This document shows positions 24,576 to 33,276 of a stretch of DNA of 41,035 nucleotides, piece by piece. The notes beneath the pieces are model-generated. The model searched no databases. It worked only from the letters and a program-made list of their open reading frames with translations, and was not told the origin of the DNA. Origin of the DNA: Microcaldota archaeon (GTDB taxonomy: Archaea > Micrarchaeota > Micrarchaeia > Micrarchaeales > Micrarchaeaceae); NCBI GenBank assembly GCA_021834865.1, contig JAKBRD010000003.1, forward strand, positions 1 to 41,035, written 5' to 3'. The position numbers and the translations under genes are program-made. The stretch's first letter is position 1, and the number at the start of each line of letters is the position of its first letter.

Positions 24576-25658
24576 TCAATCTTTAAGCTCGTATTGGTTC
24601 CCGCGCCAGGTTATGGCCTTCATTCTGCTCGCCACTATCAAGTTCGCAAGGTACACAAAGTTTATGAATAGGTATATCAGCCACAGGTCGGCACTCCTTT
24701 CGGTTCCGGCCCTTTTGTAAGTTTTTATTATGCCTATCACAAACGGGGCTAGAAGCACAGCATACAGGTATGAGATTGCAACCGACAGCACAATTGATGA
24801 TACGAGCATGGTTATATCGAGCACATATATTACGACGCCAAAGCGGAATACCCTTCTGCTTCCCATTATTGAAAGGGCAGCCTGCCTGTTGGACCACTCC
24901 CAGAATTTGCTGAAGCTGTCATCGCTGTTCACGACTGCTATCCTCTCTGGAACGTAGCCTATCTTCAGGTTTCTTTTTCGCGAAGCCCTGGTTATGGCTA
25001 TGTCATCGGACAAAGACCGCTTGAAATTTTCATAAGCTTCTCCATTGAGCAGGTCTTTCCTGAATGCGAGAGAGCCGCCCCAGCCGAATCTTGTCAGCTC
25101 AGATTCCATCATGCCGTCTCCTACAAAACCCCAAGCCATCTTCACCCTTGACCAGAATCCAGACTTGGGCCTGAAAAGCGGAAAAGTTGTCGATATCCCA
25201 ACGGAAGGGTCTGCAAGCTTGGCAACCATCTTCGAAAGCCAGTCGGCTCTCGCTTCTACGTCGGAATCGGCGATTACATAAACGTCGTAGTCGCTGTATG
25301 TTTCGTACGCAGTAGCTATTGCGCGAACCTTGCCGCTGCACTCGGTGCATAATTCTTTCGCAAATATATAATCGACCATATTTTCGTTTAGCGCCTTGAT
25401 TGCAGGATCATTCTTGTCATCGACAACAGCAACAAGCATGAAGTTTTGGTAATCCTGGGCTTTTAGCGATTTTATGTTAGAATCCAGTGTAACGTCGGTC
25501 CCCTTGCACGGGAGTATGACCAGAACCCTGGGCTTGTAGTCTTTAGGAGGTTCCGTGCTTTTTTCAGATTTCCTCTTTAGCCCGGATAGATTTATCAGCA
25601 TTAGGCCTAGCCACACCAGTGAAAGGAATATGGTAAATAGGTCCAATGCAATATTCAT
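24576..25658 (-). CDS. Membrane-bound family 2 glycosyltransferase, ceramide-glucosyltransferase-like
   Basis: This is a 360-residue processive-type GT2 enzyme anchored by one N-terminal helix (about residues 3-26) and two or three C-terminal helices. The GT-A domain starts PRVLVILPCKG, has Asp-Asp in VAVVDDKND, then ADSDVEARADW, the acceptor-site motif GWGGSLAFRK, the base-region SDDIAIT and a Q-x-x-R-W-like NRQAAL. The order and spacing resemble GT21 ceramide glucosyltransferases, so it probably glycosylates a lipid or surface polysaccharide at the inner membrane face. ATG 25658 is preceded by GTGA at good spacing; GTG 25667 is less likely. It lies 13 bases after the aminopeptidase gene and just before the helicase gene. 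Confidence 0.82.
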   Translation of the reverse strand: MNIALDLFTIFLSLVWLGLMLINLSGLKRKSEKSTEPPKDYKPRVLVILPCKGTDVTLDSNIKSLKAQDYQNFMLVAVVDDKNDPAIKALNENMVDYIFAKELCTECSGKVRAIATAYETYSDYDVYVIADSDVEARADWLSKMVAKLADPSVGISTTFPLFRPKSGFWSRVKMAWGFVGDGMMESELTRFGWGGSLAFRKDLLNGEAYENFKRSLSDDIAITRASRKRNLKIGYVPERIAVVNSDDSFSKFWEWSNRQAALSIMGSRRVFRFGVVIYVLDITMLVSSIVLSVAISYLYAVLLAPFVIGIIKTYKRAGTERSADLWLIYLFINFVYLANLIVASRMKAITWRGNQYELKD

Positions 25659-25671
25659 CCAGTTCACGCTT

Positions 25672-28239
25672 TCAAATCCCGTTTTTTGAGCGGAACGTGG
25701 AATTGGCCTTTATGCGCTCAAGCGTTTTTTGGAGTGATATCTTTATGTCCCCCCTGAAATTGCCCTTAGCCCTGAAGAAGCTCTCGACCTTTGAATACTG
25801 CTTTTTGCTGCTGCACATGGAAAGGTTGTCTATATAGCGCGGCAGCATGTGGGTGCCTATCTCATATTTTTCCATGAGCTTGGGCCAGCTGTCGTATGTC
25901 CATTGCTCTAGCGCGTTGAATGCCGCTGGATTCCCGGACATCACTGCAGGTATTACGAAAGAATCTTGCAGCCTCACTTCAGGAGACATGCAGAACTTGA
26001 GCGCTTTGCTTATCTCCTCTCTGCCCGCAAAATAGCCAAAAGTCTGCAACAAGCGCCTTTTTTCTTCCGGATTTTTTGCTTTTTTGTACATGCTTAATAC
26101 CGTTTCAAAAAGCTTTTGACCCCCGTTTGCTGCGCAAGTCGCATAGATTGAAGAGCGCAGGTCTGGATCTATGCCCTCCTTGCCTGAAGCAGATTTGGAG
26201 AAAATCGAATTTGCTTTTTTGATTACATCCGGATTTCCGAGCTGGCCAAGAAGCCTTATTGAATGGGAACGAATCAGTGAGTCTATGTTCTTCTCGTTCT
26301 TTTTCTTGCTCCAGCCTTTAGTTTTCAATATTTCCCCAGCAAAGGCAAGACCAAGCGATTTTACCACGTCGTACAGCTTGGTGCCATAAAGCATGAAGTC
26401 AAGCCAGTCTATATGCGAGAGCACTGATGCAATGGCCGGATAGCCCACGCTCATGCAGTAGCTTTTTACAAATTCGATATAATCTATTGCCTTTACGTTG
26501 CCAGAACGCATTAGGGCGAAGAGATCATTTTCAATACCCCACGCGTCCAAGCCGGAAAGCTTGCCAGACTTTATTGCATGGCCCAGCTTCTCCAGCCCTT
26601 GCTTTTCGTACATTACCCTATACAGGTAATCCTGCTTGTAGTTCAGCTTTAGAATATCGTTTTCAACATGTGCTATTTCAAGCTTGTCTTTAGTCATCAG
26701 CTCAAAGCGCTCCTTGCTTCCGCTTAGGTACTTTATTGGGATTATCCATTTTTGCGAGTCGATACTTGAGCCAACAGGCTTTGATATTACAAACCTTTGC
26801 TGGCTAAGCCTTGCCTTTTTCTGCCCATCGTTCACCTTTATGATTGGATAGCCGGTGTTGTCGAGCCACGTGTTCGCAAATTTTTTTATGAACTTGCCGT
26901 TTGGCATTGACGATTTGAGTGATTCTTCATATATCGCATTCCAGAGGTCATATTTTGTCGCGTTGGAGTACGAATGCTCTTTTAGATAGCCGTGCAGTCC
27001 TGCCCTGAACACTTCCGGGGTGGCAAAATCCTCAAGCATGTGCAGGAATGTGCCGCCTTTCTCATAGCTTATTTCATCAAAAATTTCGTTTATTTCTTCA
27101 GGAGTTGAAACATCTACGCTTATTGGATGAGTATGGATCAAAGAATCCGCAGAAAATGCGGTTGCTATCACATCATCAAAATACTGTATGTCCATCTGCC
27201 ATTCAGGGAAAACTGCTTCCATAGCCTTAAAGCTCATGTACGTTGCAAAGCTTTCGTTAAGCCAGAGGTCATTCCACCATTCCATCGTGACCAAATCTCC
27301 AAACCATTGATGGGCAAGTTCGTGCGCTACGGTTTCTGCTATTTGCTGTTTGTACGAAACGGCTGAATCCTTTTCAGTTCCAAGCATTGCGGTTTCCCTG
27401 AATGTTATTGCTCCCCAGTTTTCCATTGCCCCTGCCGCAAAGTCCGGTATTGCTATCAAATCCACTTTTGGCAAAGGGTATTTTATCTTAAAATAGTCCT
27501 CATAAAATGCAATGAATTTCTTTGCATAGCCAAGCGCCAGATAACAAAGCTGCTTTTTGCCAGGAGTTGCCAGCACATTTATCTTTAGCTTGCCCAGGCT
27601 TGTGCTTACGCTTTCGAATTTTCCAACGCCTAAGAAGAGCAGATATGAGGACATTTTAGGCGTTTCCATGAACTTGACTGTCTTCCTGCCATTGCTTATA
27701 GTTTCCGATTTTACCGGCATGTTTGAGATTGCACGCATCTCTTTAGGTATTTCCATCGTGACATCAAACGTTGCCTTAAAGCCAGGTTCGTCAAAGCACG
27801 GAAATGCTGCGCGGGCATCCGCAGCCTCGAATTGCGACGTAAGGATATATTCTTTTGCGCCTTTCTGGTTGGTATATTCGCTTTTGTAAAATCCGTACAT
27901 GTCTTCGTTGTTTATTCCGCTGAAATTTATAATCAGTGTGGCTTTGCCCGAAACTGCTTTATTGAAGCTTAATGTTGTGATTTTATTTTTTTTGTCGATT
28001 TTTACGCTGCAATCCTGTTCTGAACCGCTTGACATTATTTTTGCATGCTTGAACTTTATTTTATTGGAGTTTATTTTTATCGAATTTGTTTGTTTTGATA
28101 TTGACACCAGAATTTCTTCCGTCCCTTCATATACGAAGTTCTTGAAGTCAGTATTAAAAAATAATTTGTAGTTAATTGGCTTCACTATGTCCCCTAGCCT
28201 GTTCGCGCTTGCTTTGGTTTTTTGATATTTTGATTGCAT
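25672..28239 (-). CDS. M1-family zinc aminopeptidase, tricorn-interacting-factor/PepN-like
   Basis: This 855-residue aminopeptidase trims N-terminal residues from peptides, in archaea often downstream of the proteasome or tricorn. The exopeptidase motif GAMEN is at residues 270-274. The zinc site is HELAH (306-310) with the third ligand Glu329, giving the exact HEXXH-18-E spacing. The N-terminal beta-saddle (about 1-205) and the C-terminal helical ERAP1-like domain (about 480-845) are both full length, and no signal peptide is present. ATG 28239 is preceded by AGGGTG. An AT-rich TATA-like element at about 28262-28275 suggests its own promoter. The substrate range cannot be read. Confidence 0.93.
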   Translation of the reverse strand: MQSKYQKTKASANRLGDIVKPINYKLFFNTDFKNFVYEGTEEILVSISKQTNSIKINSNKIKFKHAKIMSSGSEQDCSVKIDKKNKITTLSFNKAVSGKATLIINFSGINNEDMYGFYKSEYTNQKGAKEYILTSQFEAADARAAFPCFDEPGFKATFDVTMEIPKEMRAISNMPVKSETISNGRKTVKFMETPKMSSYLLFLGVGKFESVSTSLGKLKINVLATPGKKQLCYLALGYAKKFIAFYEDYFKIKYPLPKVDLIAIPDFAAGAMENWGAITFRETAMLGTEKDSAVSYKQQIAETVAHELAHQWFGDLVTMEWWNDLWLNESFATYMSFKAMEAVFPEWQMDIQYFDDVIATAFSADSLIHTHPISVDVSTPEEINEIFDEISYEKGGTFLHMLEDFATPEVFRAGLHGYLKEHSYSNATKYDLWNAIYEESLKSSMPNGKFIKKFANTWLDNTGYPIIKVNDGQKKARLSQQRFVISKPVGSSIDSQKWIIPIKYLSGSKERFELMTKDKLEIAHVENDILKLNYKQDYLYRVMYEKQGLEKLGHAIKSGKLSGLDAWGIENDLFALMRSGNVKAIDYIEFVKSYCMSVGYPAIASVLSHIDWLDFMLYGTKLYDVVKSLGLAFAGEILKTKGWSKKKNEKNIDSLIRSHSIRLLGQLGNPDVIKKANSIFSKSASGKEGIDPDLRSSIYATCAANGGQKLFETVLSMYKKAKNPEEKRRLLQTFGYFAGREEISKALKFCMSPEVRLQDSFVIPAVMSGNPAAFNALEQWTYDSWPKLMEKYEIGTHMLPRYIDNLSMCSSKKQYSKVESFFRAKGNFRGDIKISLQKTLERIKANSTFRSKNGI

Positions 28240-28277
28240 ATATACACCCTATAAACATGGTTTTAGAATTTTAAACA

Positions 28278-29237
28278 TCAACTGCCTAAGCCCAGCTGTT
28301 CGATGGTTTCCTTTACTGCCTTCCTTACTGCTTCGTCGCTTGAATAAGTGTTTTTCCATCCTTTTGAGTATAGCTTTACAGGAGACAGTTCAGCAACTTT
28401 TACGTCACCTTTCCAGCCGCCGCCGTCTTCAGTCTTTACCAGCATTTTTTCAACGCCTTTCGCACCCATTTCCTCTATAACCATGTCTGCAATTTTCATT
28501 ACGGAAGTGGTGCCTTCATTTGCGATATTGTAAACGTCAAGATCCTTGGTCTTTTCATGCGAGAAAACCATTGCCCTTATGCAATCGGAAACGTGTAAAT
28601 ACGATTTTCTTTGCGTTCCATCCCCAAGTATTTCGAGTTTTTTGCTATCCTTGACAAGCTTTTTTATGAAATCGAATATTACGCCGTGTGTAGAGTTCTT
28701 GCCAACTATGTTTGCGAACCTGAATATTGTTGACTTTATCCCGTAATAATTTGAATATGCGCTTATCATTGCCTCATCGCTAAGCTTTGAAGCGCCATAT
28801 GATGATATGGGGAGTAGCGGCCCATATTCTTCAGGAGTAGGCAAAACTTTTGCAACCCCAAAAACAGTAGAGCTTGAAGAAAACATCAGATCGCTTATCC
28901 CGTTCTTTCGCACTGCTTCCAGGATATTGAAGGTGCCAAGTATATTAGAATCAAAATCCTTTTCAGGGTTTTCAAAACCGTGCCGTACATCTGAATTTGC
29001 AGCGAAATGTATTATTGAATCGGCTTTCAGCTTTAAGGCTTCCTCTCTTTTTGTTATGTCGATTTTCGTTAATTTTAGATCTCCAAGTTCATATAGGGGT
29101 TTTAGAAATCTGTCGTCGCCTGTTGATGACAGATTATCCACAACTTCAACCGAATGGCCTTCCTTTAAAAGCAGCTCAACCATATTAGACCCTATAAAAC
29201 CAGCACCACCAGTAACTATTATTTTCTTCGACTCCAT
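28278..29237 (-). CDS. NAD-dependent sugar-nucleotide epimerase/dehydratase (UDP-glucose 4-epimerase-like)
   Basis: This is a 319-residue extended short-chain dehydrogenase. The Rossmann motif GGAGFIGSN is at residues 9-17, followed by VVDNLSSTG. The catalytic set is visible as SSSSTVFG and the YGASK pair (Tyr and Lys), and the C-terminal substrate domain contains RKSYLHVSDC. It probably interconverts or dehydrates a UDP- or dTDP-hexose for surface glycans. I chose ATG 29237 because the family's N-terminus begins two or three residues before the first strand, and the TATA element at 29264-29274 fits it. An ATG at 29282 overlaps the upstream ATPase stop as ATGA and would add 15 residues; coupled translation from there is possible. 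Confidence 0.88.
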   Translation of the reverse strand: MESKKIIVTGGAGFIGSNMVELLLKEGHSVEVVDNLSSTGDDRFLKPLYELGDLKLTKIDITKREEALKLKADSIIHFAANSDVRHGFENPEKDFDSNILGTFNILEAVRKNGISDLMFSSSSTVFGVAKVLPTPEEYGPLLPISSYGASKLSDEAMISAYSNYYGIKSTIFRFANIVGKNSTHGVIFDFIKKLVKDSKKLEILGDGTQRKSYLHVSDCIRAMVFSHEKTKDLDVYNIANEGTTSVMKIADMVIEEMGAKGVEKMLVKTEDGGGWKGDVKVAELSPVKLYSKGWKNTYSSDEAVRKAVKETIEQLGLGS

Positions 29238-29263
29238 TCCAACACGATTTCTTTTAAAAAAGA

Positions 29264-29274
29264 AATTATAAAAA
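29264..29274 (-). promoter_or_regulatory. TATA element of the epimerase gene
   Basis: Read on the minus strand, TTTTTATAATT is centred about 32 bases before ATG 29237. It suggests the epimerase gene is separately transcribed from the secretion-like cluster, with a very short leader. Confidence 0.5.
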
Positions 29275-29278
29275 GTGG

Positions 29279-31525
29279 TCATAAATTTAGTTGTATTTGC
29301 CTGCTTGCCCTAAATTCTATGCTTTTGATCAATTTTTTATGGTCGCTGAGGAATTCCAAGGTATACTCTCTGGATTTTATGAGCGTGTATTCGATATTCA
29401 TCTTGTTTGAAGTTATCCGATCTTCTTTCATAAACGTACCCAGATAGCAAAGGCGGACGTAAGCAGGGACTTTTTTCTGCTCCTGTATAGTTATAGATAC
29501 ATTAGCTTTTATCGATTTAGGACTTCTTTTTGATTTTGAGCCGTTTTCTGGTGAATCCGGAACGCCCTGGATTTTTTGTAGATGGATTTCAGGCTCTATT
29601 TCGTTATACCCGATGGTTTTTATGAATAAAGTGTCTGGAGACAGTTTTAAGCCATCCCTTTCTATCATATAGTTCAACGCGCCGAAACCGGATTCCAGAT
29701 GTTTTAGCTTGGCTATTATTCGTTCTTCTTCCACATTGAAAAATACAAGATCTTCTACAGCCTTTTTTGCCACATCGGTAGGCTGCTTGAGATAGATTTT
29801 GGATTGGCATAGCCTTCTGATATCTTGGTCTATGTCGGTTATGCTGTGGACTAGTAGCATTAGGCCCACGCCCAATTTCCTGAAATCCTGAATCCTTGAG
29901 CGTATGTCCATAACCGTTGCAGATTTTTGGTCCTTGAAAAGCATTTGGGCTTCCTCAACGCATATGAGCATGCGAAGACTTCCGTCTCCTTTAGTATCAA
30001 ATTTTGAGGTTTCCGAATACAGCTGATTTAATATCAGTGCATAAAAAAAGCTTTTCATCTGGACGCTGACTTCCGAAACATCGAATATTATCCCGTCTTC
30101 CAGCAATTTGCCAATGCTTATTGATTCCCTGCCAGAATATTCCGGAAATTGGAGTATTTCTATTAGGCCTTCCAATGAGGATTTTATGTTCTCGCCATGC
30201 TTTGTATATTTTACTCCGGTGTTGCTTCTGCTTCCGTGAAGCTCTATTATCGATTCGCTTATTTCCTTGTATATTGATATGGGATCGATCGCTTTATTGT
30301 TGGAATAATAACGCCTGAATGCGTTTAGCAGGCATTTCTCAAGCGGCTTCTGATAAGGGCCAGACTCTGAAGCTGACGCAAGCAGCATTGATAGATCCTG
30401 GTAAAATCTTTTAATTTCTACCCCTTCCGGAGGAATGAAAAAGTTTATTGGAACCCCATCGGAGCATATTTTTATTACATGCATGCCATGCGATTTGCCG
30501 AAATTAGCCCATTCGTCGGTTGGAGCTATTACGGCTATTTTAGGCTTTTCTTCTTGCTTGCTTAGCTGCGATATTATGCCCATAGCTTCGCTCGTTTTGC
30601 CTGTCCCTGGAAGGCCGCTTATTATAAAGCCCAGGTTGAAAAGGTTTTTGGGCATCTTTATATCTTTATAGTAATCGGCAGACGAGTATTTTACCGAACC
30701 TACCTTAATTCCGGATTCAGAAAATGAGGGCTTTGAATTAATCACATATTTCAGATCGTAATTGCCATAGGGCTTTAGGAGCTTGGCCGCAGCTAAGTTT
30801 CCAAAAGGTATCATTTTTGTTTTATTGACATAATCGAAGACCTCTGTTATATTATTCGTGTTTATCTCTGCATTCCCCATCACAAGTGCCTTTGAATGCA
30901 CATATTCCGAAATTTTATCCGTGTATTCTTGATCCAAGATGTAGAATAGGGCTATTTTATATGATATACCATTGTTCATTATCGCAAAGTTTATTTGCTC
31001 TAGCGCCTCTTTTAGGATTCCTGATTCTTCGGAGTTGTCAAAAATTTCATGTTGAAACGAAGTTGAATCGCTGTTTCCCAAATTTAGAAAATTTCTCCAT
31101 GTTGAGTTAAAGCGGTTTGGCATAGAGCTAAGTGTTTTTTCCATCTCTGCCTTTACGTTTCCAAGTTCTGAGGTGACCAAAGGCACAAATACTATGCCAA
31201 AAACTCCGGATCTTACCCCTATGTCAAATATGTCAGAGAATAGATCTTCCCTGATTGATTCTATTGATTTGTAAAAAAGGCACACGGACGCTTTTTTGAA
31301 GGCAAGCTGCTTATTTGCTAGGGAAAACGAGAGCCCGTCCATAGTGCTTGATATTAAATTTATTTTTTCAGACGGGTTTTCACAGTTTAGTTTGATGAAT
31401 GTGCTTTTTGATTCGAAATCGTATAAAACTGCAAAACCGTCTGCGTATATGCGTTCCAACAACAATTGGCCATTGAATCCATCGCTTGGGACGCCATCGA
31501 ATTTGAATAAGTTTGATTCAGGCAT
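29279..31525 (-). CDS. Large HerA/VirB4-like P-loop ATPase, second ATPase of the secretion-like cluster
   Basis: This 748-residue protein has an approximately 290-residue N-terminal region of unknown family, then a RecA-type motor domain. Walker A is GLPGTGKT (residues 304-311). The Walker B strand ends LRMLICVEEAQML, with acidic residues at about 524-525, and MLLVHSITDID resembles the following sensor strand. A charged linker and a beta-rich C-terminal 100 residues complete it. The order fits HerA/FtsK/VirB4 superfamily hexameric motors that power DNA or protein translocation. No membrane segment is seen, unlike most VirD4 coupling proteins. Its ATG overlaps the stop of the preceding small membrane protein gene by eight bases. 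It is the last gene of the cluster. Confidence 0.75.
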   Translation of the reverse strand: MPESNLFKFDGVPSDGFNGQLLLERIYADGFAVLYDFESKSTFIKLNCENPSEKINLISSTMDGLSFSLANKQLAFKKASVCLFYKSIESIREDLFSDIFDIGVRSGVFGIVFVPLVTSELGNVKAEMEKTLSSMPNRFNSTWRNFLNLGNSDSTSFQHEIFDNSEESGILKEALEQINFAIMNNGISYKIALFYILDQEYTDKISEYVHSKALVMGNAEINTNNITEVFDYVNKTKMIPFGNLAAAKLLKPYGNYDLKYVINSKPSFSESGIKVGSVKYSSADYYKDIKMPKNLFNLGFIISGLPGTGKTSEAMGIISQLSKQEEKPKIAVIAPTDEWANFGKSHGMHVIKICSDGVPINFFIPPEGVEIKRFYQDLSMLLASASESGPYQKPLEKCLLNAFRRYYSNNKAIDPISIYKEISESIIELHGSRSNTGVKYTKHGENIKSSLEGLIEILQFPEYSGRESISIGKLLEDGIIFDVSEVSVQMKSFFYALILNQLYSETSKFDTKGDGSLRMLICVEEAQMLFKDQKSATVMDIRSRIQDFRKLGVGLMLLVHSITDIDQDIRRLCQSKIYLKQPTDVAKKAVEDLVFFNVEEERIIAKLKHLESGFGALNYMIERDGLKLSPDTLFIKTIGYNEIEPEIHLQKIQGVPDSPENGSKSKRSPKSIKANVSITIQEQKKVPAYVRLCYLGTFMKEDRITSNKMNIEYTLIKSREYTLEFLSDHKKLIKSIEFRASRQIQLNL

Positions 31526-31796
31526 GCAGAATCACTACCAAAAGTTGCAATGAAAGCATTAATACCAAAAGCGATGTACTGGCGGCCCGCAAGTATTTTT
31601 CCCTTAGAATTGCGTTAGAGCATAAGGCAGAAATCAGAATCAAAACTGCGATCGGTACCGCAAATGCCTTAATCCCTGAGAATATTGAAAGGGTGGATAG
31701 AAGCCAACAGGAAAAAATTGATAGAGCCAGTGTAACCCTTACCGTATGCGTGCCCTTTTTCGAACCCCCATATAACCGTGATATGTTTGCGAGCAT
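31518..31796 (-). CDS. Small membrane protein, 92 residues
   Basis: A small, very hydrophobic protein with a basic N-terminus (ISRLYGGSKKGTHTVR) and about three membrane segments (about residues 22-40, 45-62 and 69-91). The family is not recognised. ATG 31796 is preceded by AGGTG, and it begins two bases after the stop of the 56-residue gene. Its own stop overlaps the start of the large ATPase gene. In bacterial type IV systems small VirB3-type membrane proteins sit directly before the VirB4 ATPase, and the size and position here are similar. Homology cannot be shown from sequence alone. Confidence 0.65.
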   Translation of the reverse strand: MLANISRLYGGSKKGTHTVRVTLALSIFSCWLLSTLSIFSGIKAFAVPIAVLILISALCSNAILREKYLRAASTSLLVLMLSLQLLVVILHA

Positions 31797-31797
31797 T

Positions 31798-31968
31798 TTA
31801 GGCACCTATGAGCATCCAAATGCCGAATAGTATTATCAACAGCGATACGATCATTTCCTTTATTTGACGTTTCTCAGTATATCCGTAAAGCACTGAAGCT
31901 ATCGCCACCAAAAAACAGACTGAATCGGCAAGCGTATACAGTAATGACGTGTTAGGTTTCAGCATCAT
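31798..31968 (-). CDS. Tiny two-helix membrane protein, 56 residues
   Basis: A short frame begins with tandem ATG codons at 31968 and 31965 and ends with TAA at 31798-31800. It encodes two membrane segments (about residues 9-29 and 38-56) joined by a short charged loop, TEKRQIKE. GGTTGAT lies about six bases before the start. It overlaps the stop of the upstream gene by 17 bases and ends two bases before the next ATG. This unbroken chain of overlaps is the main evidence that it is real. Its two-helix hairpin form resembles small pilin-like or VirB3-like proteins of type IV systems, but the family is unknown. Confidence 0.6.
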   Translation of the reverse strand: MMLKPNTSLLYTLADSVCFLVAIASVLYGYTEKRQIKEMIVSLLIILFGIWMLIGA

Positions 31969-32653
31969 GAAGTATCAACCTTTGAGATTCGAACATAAGC
32001 GAGCATAAGGCCCCTTTTCTTGAAAATGTAGAGATAAGCGAGTCAAATTCTGCATAGTCTGATTTTCCGCATGCAACAATATTTAGCAAACCATTTTTGA
32101 ATTTGTTTGAAAGTATCCTTGACGTAGTGCAGTTCAAAAAAGAGCTAAAGTCCATATAGGAGGCAATTTCTAATATTTTCTTTGGATTTTTTTTGTTTAT
32201 GTATACGCCAGAAGCCAGGTTTTTTTCATATGCAAGCCTTGAAGCTACAGATTTTCTGAAGTTTTTTGAACAGCTTATGAAATTGCCACATATTACTTGC
32301 GTGAAATCAGAATATGTTGCTGCTCCAAATTCAGGCACATGGCTTTCAAATGGCAGTATGTTGTAAGTTGCATTGATGCCATATGCCTCTTCCTTGAGTA
32401 TCGCCATGCTTCGCTCTTCAAAACTTGAAGTCTTTCCCTCGCCAAATTGCAAGTAACAACCTACTTTGTCCAAATCGGAATACAGCTTAACCGAGTCCTT
32501 TGCGTTTATCTTGGATGAAATAAAAAATAGCATGAACAGTCCAGATAGCCCAATGAAAAGCAATCCCTGCACCATGTCATATTGGAGCAAAATGAATCCA
32601 GATGCCGTAAAAAGCAATGCAAACGACAACAATTCATTGCTAGATAGATTCAT
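31952..32653 (-). CDS. Membrane-anchored protein of the secretion-like cluster, 233 residues
   Basis: Two N-terminal membrane segments (about residues 8-24 and 27-46) precede a soluble region of about 185 residues. The soluble part has several Cys (CYLQF, VICGNFISCSK, FLNCTTS, IVACGKS, GALCSL), which is unusual for the cluster. It contains no nucleotide-binding loop. The family is not recognised. ATG 32653 is preceded by GGGTG at good spacing and overlaps the upstream stop by 14 bases. The frame opens further upstream, but that would overlap the neighbour more heavily. The topology (two helices, then a cytosolic domain) resembles that of the protein at 34371-35087. Confidence 0.65.
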   Translation of the reverse strand: MNLSSNELLSFALLFTASGFILLQYDMVQGLLFIGLSGLFMLFFISSKINAKDSVKLYSDLDKVGCYLQFGEGKTSSFEERSMAILKEEAYGINATYNILPFESHVPEFGAATYSDFTQVICGNFISCSKNFRKSVASRLAYEKNLASGVYINKKNPKKILEIASYMDFSSFLNCTTSRILSNKFKNGLLNIVACGKSDYAEFDSLISTFSRKGALCSLMFESQRLILHDAET

Positions 32654-33275
32654 CGATAAGCACCCTTTTATAGCCAATGGCCCATTTTACCGTTTCAATC
32701 TCGACTCCTGAAGAGGTGCAAAACCTGCTTATGGCGTTGTCATCGTTCCAGTATGCCTTTGATATTGACTGAAAAAGATTCGAGAATTTTGACAAGTCCG
32801 TTGATTTTATTGCGTTCTCGCGTATCTTTTTGATTGCGATTTCGGATAGTACAATGTTGCTTCTTCGGATTTCTTTATATAATTCAATTGCCGATTCATT
32901 TTTGCTTTCATCGGGATTGTCCTTTTTCACACCTCTTAACGAGTCCATAAGAATCGGGTAAAGCGATTCCAGCTTTGCAGAGTAAGAATCTTTAAGATAT
33001 GCCAGTATTGAAAGGGTAAGAATTGAAATGTCGCACAAACTCAAATCTTCAGCCGATCTTGACTTGAATTCCAGTGAAATGCTGTCACGATATAAATCGA
33101 TCTGCAGTTTTGCAGGTTTTGTGCCCAAATCCAGGTCAAACGAGTAATAGTTCCCCCTTGAAATAAGTTTTGCATTTGGTAGGAAAGACATGACACGCAT
33201 CAATTCATTTCCAGAAACAAGGCGTTCGGCTTTTACGTTTATTTTTCTCTCAGCAACCATACTATCTTTTTTCAT
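32640..33275 (-). CDS. Soluble protein of the secretion-like cluster, 211 residues, unknown family
   Basis: The first half is beta-rich (RGNYYSFDLDLGTK, KLQIDLYRDSISLEFKS). The second half is helical and charged (NESAIELYKEIRRSNIVLS and beyond). No membrane segment or catalytic motif is visible. ATG 33275 is preceded by GGTG and lies one base past the stop of the ATPase gene; a GTG at 33284 is an alternative. The tight coupling to the ATPase gene suggests an accessory factor or adaptor of the motor. I cannot assign a function. Confidence 0.62.
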   Translation of the reverse strand: MKKDSMVAERKINVKAERLVSGNELMRVMSFLPNAKLISRGNYYSFDLDLGTKPAKLQIDLYRDSISLEFKSRSAEDLSLCDISILTLSILAYLKDSYSAKLESLYPILMDSLRGVKKDNPDESKNESAIELYKEIRRSNIVLSEIAIKKIRENAIKSTDLSKFSNLFQSISKAYWNDDNAISRFCTSSGVEIETVKWAIGYKRVLIDESI

Positions 33276-33276
33276 T

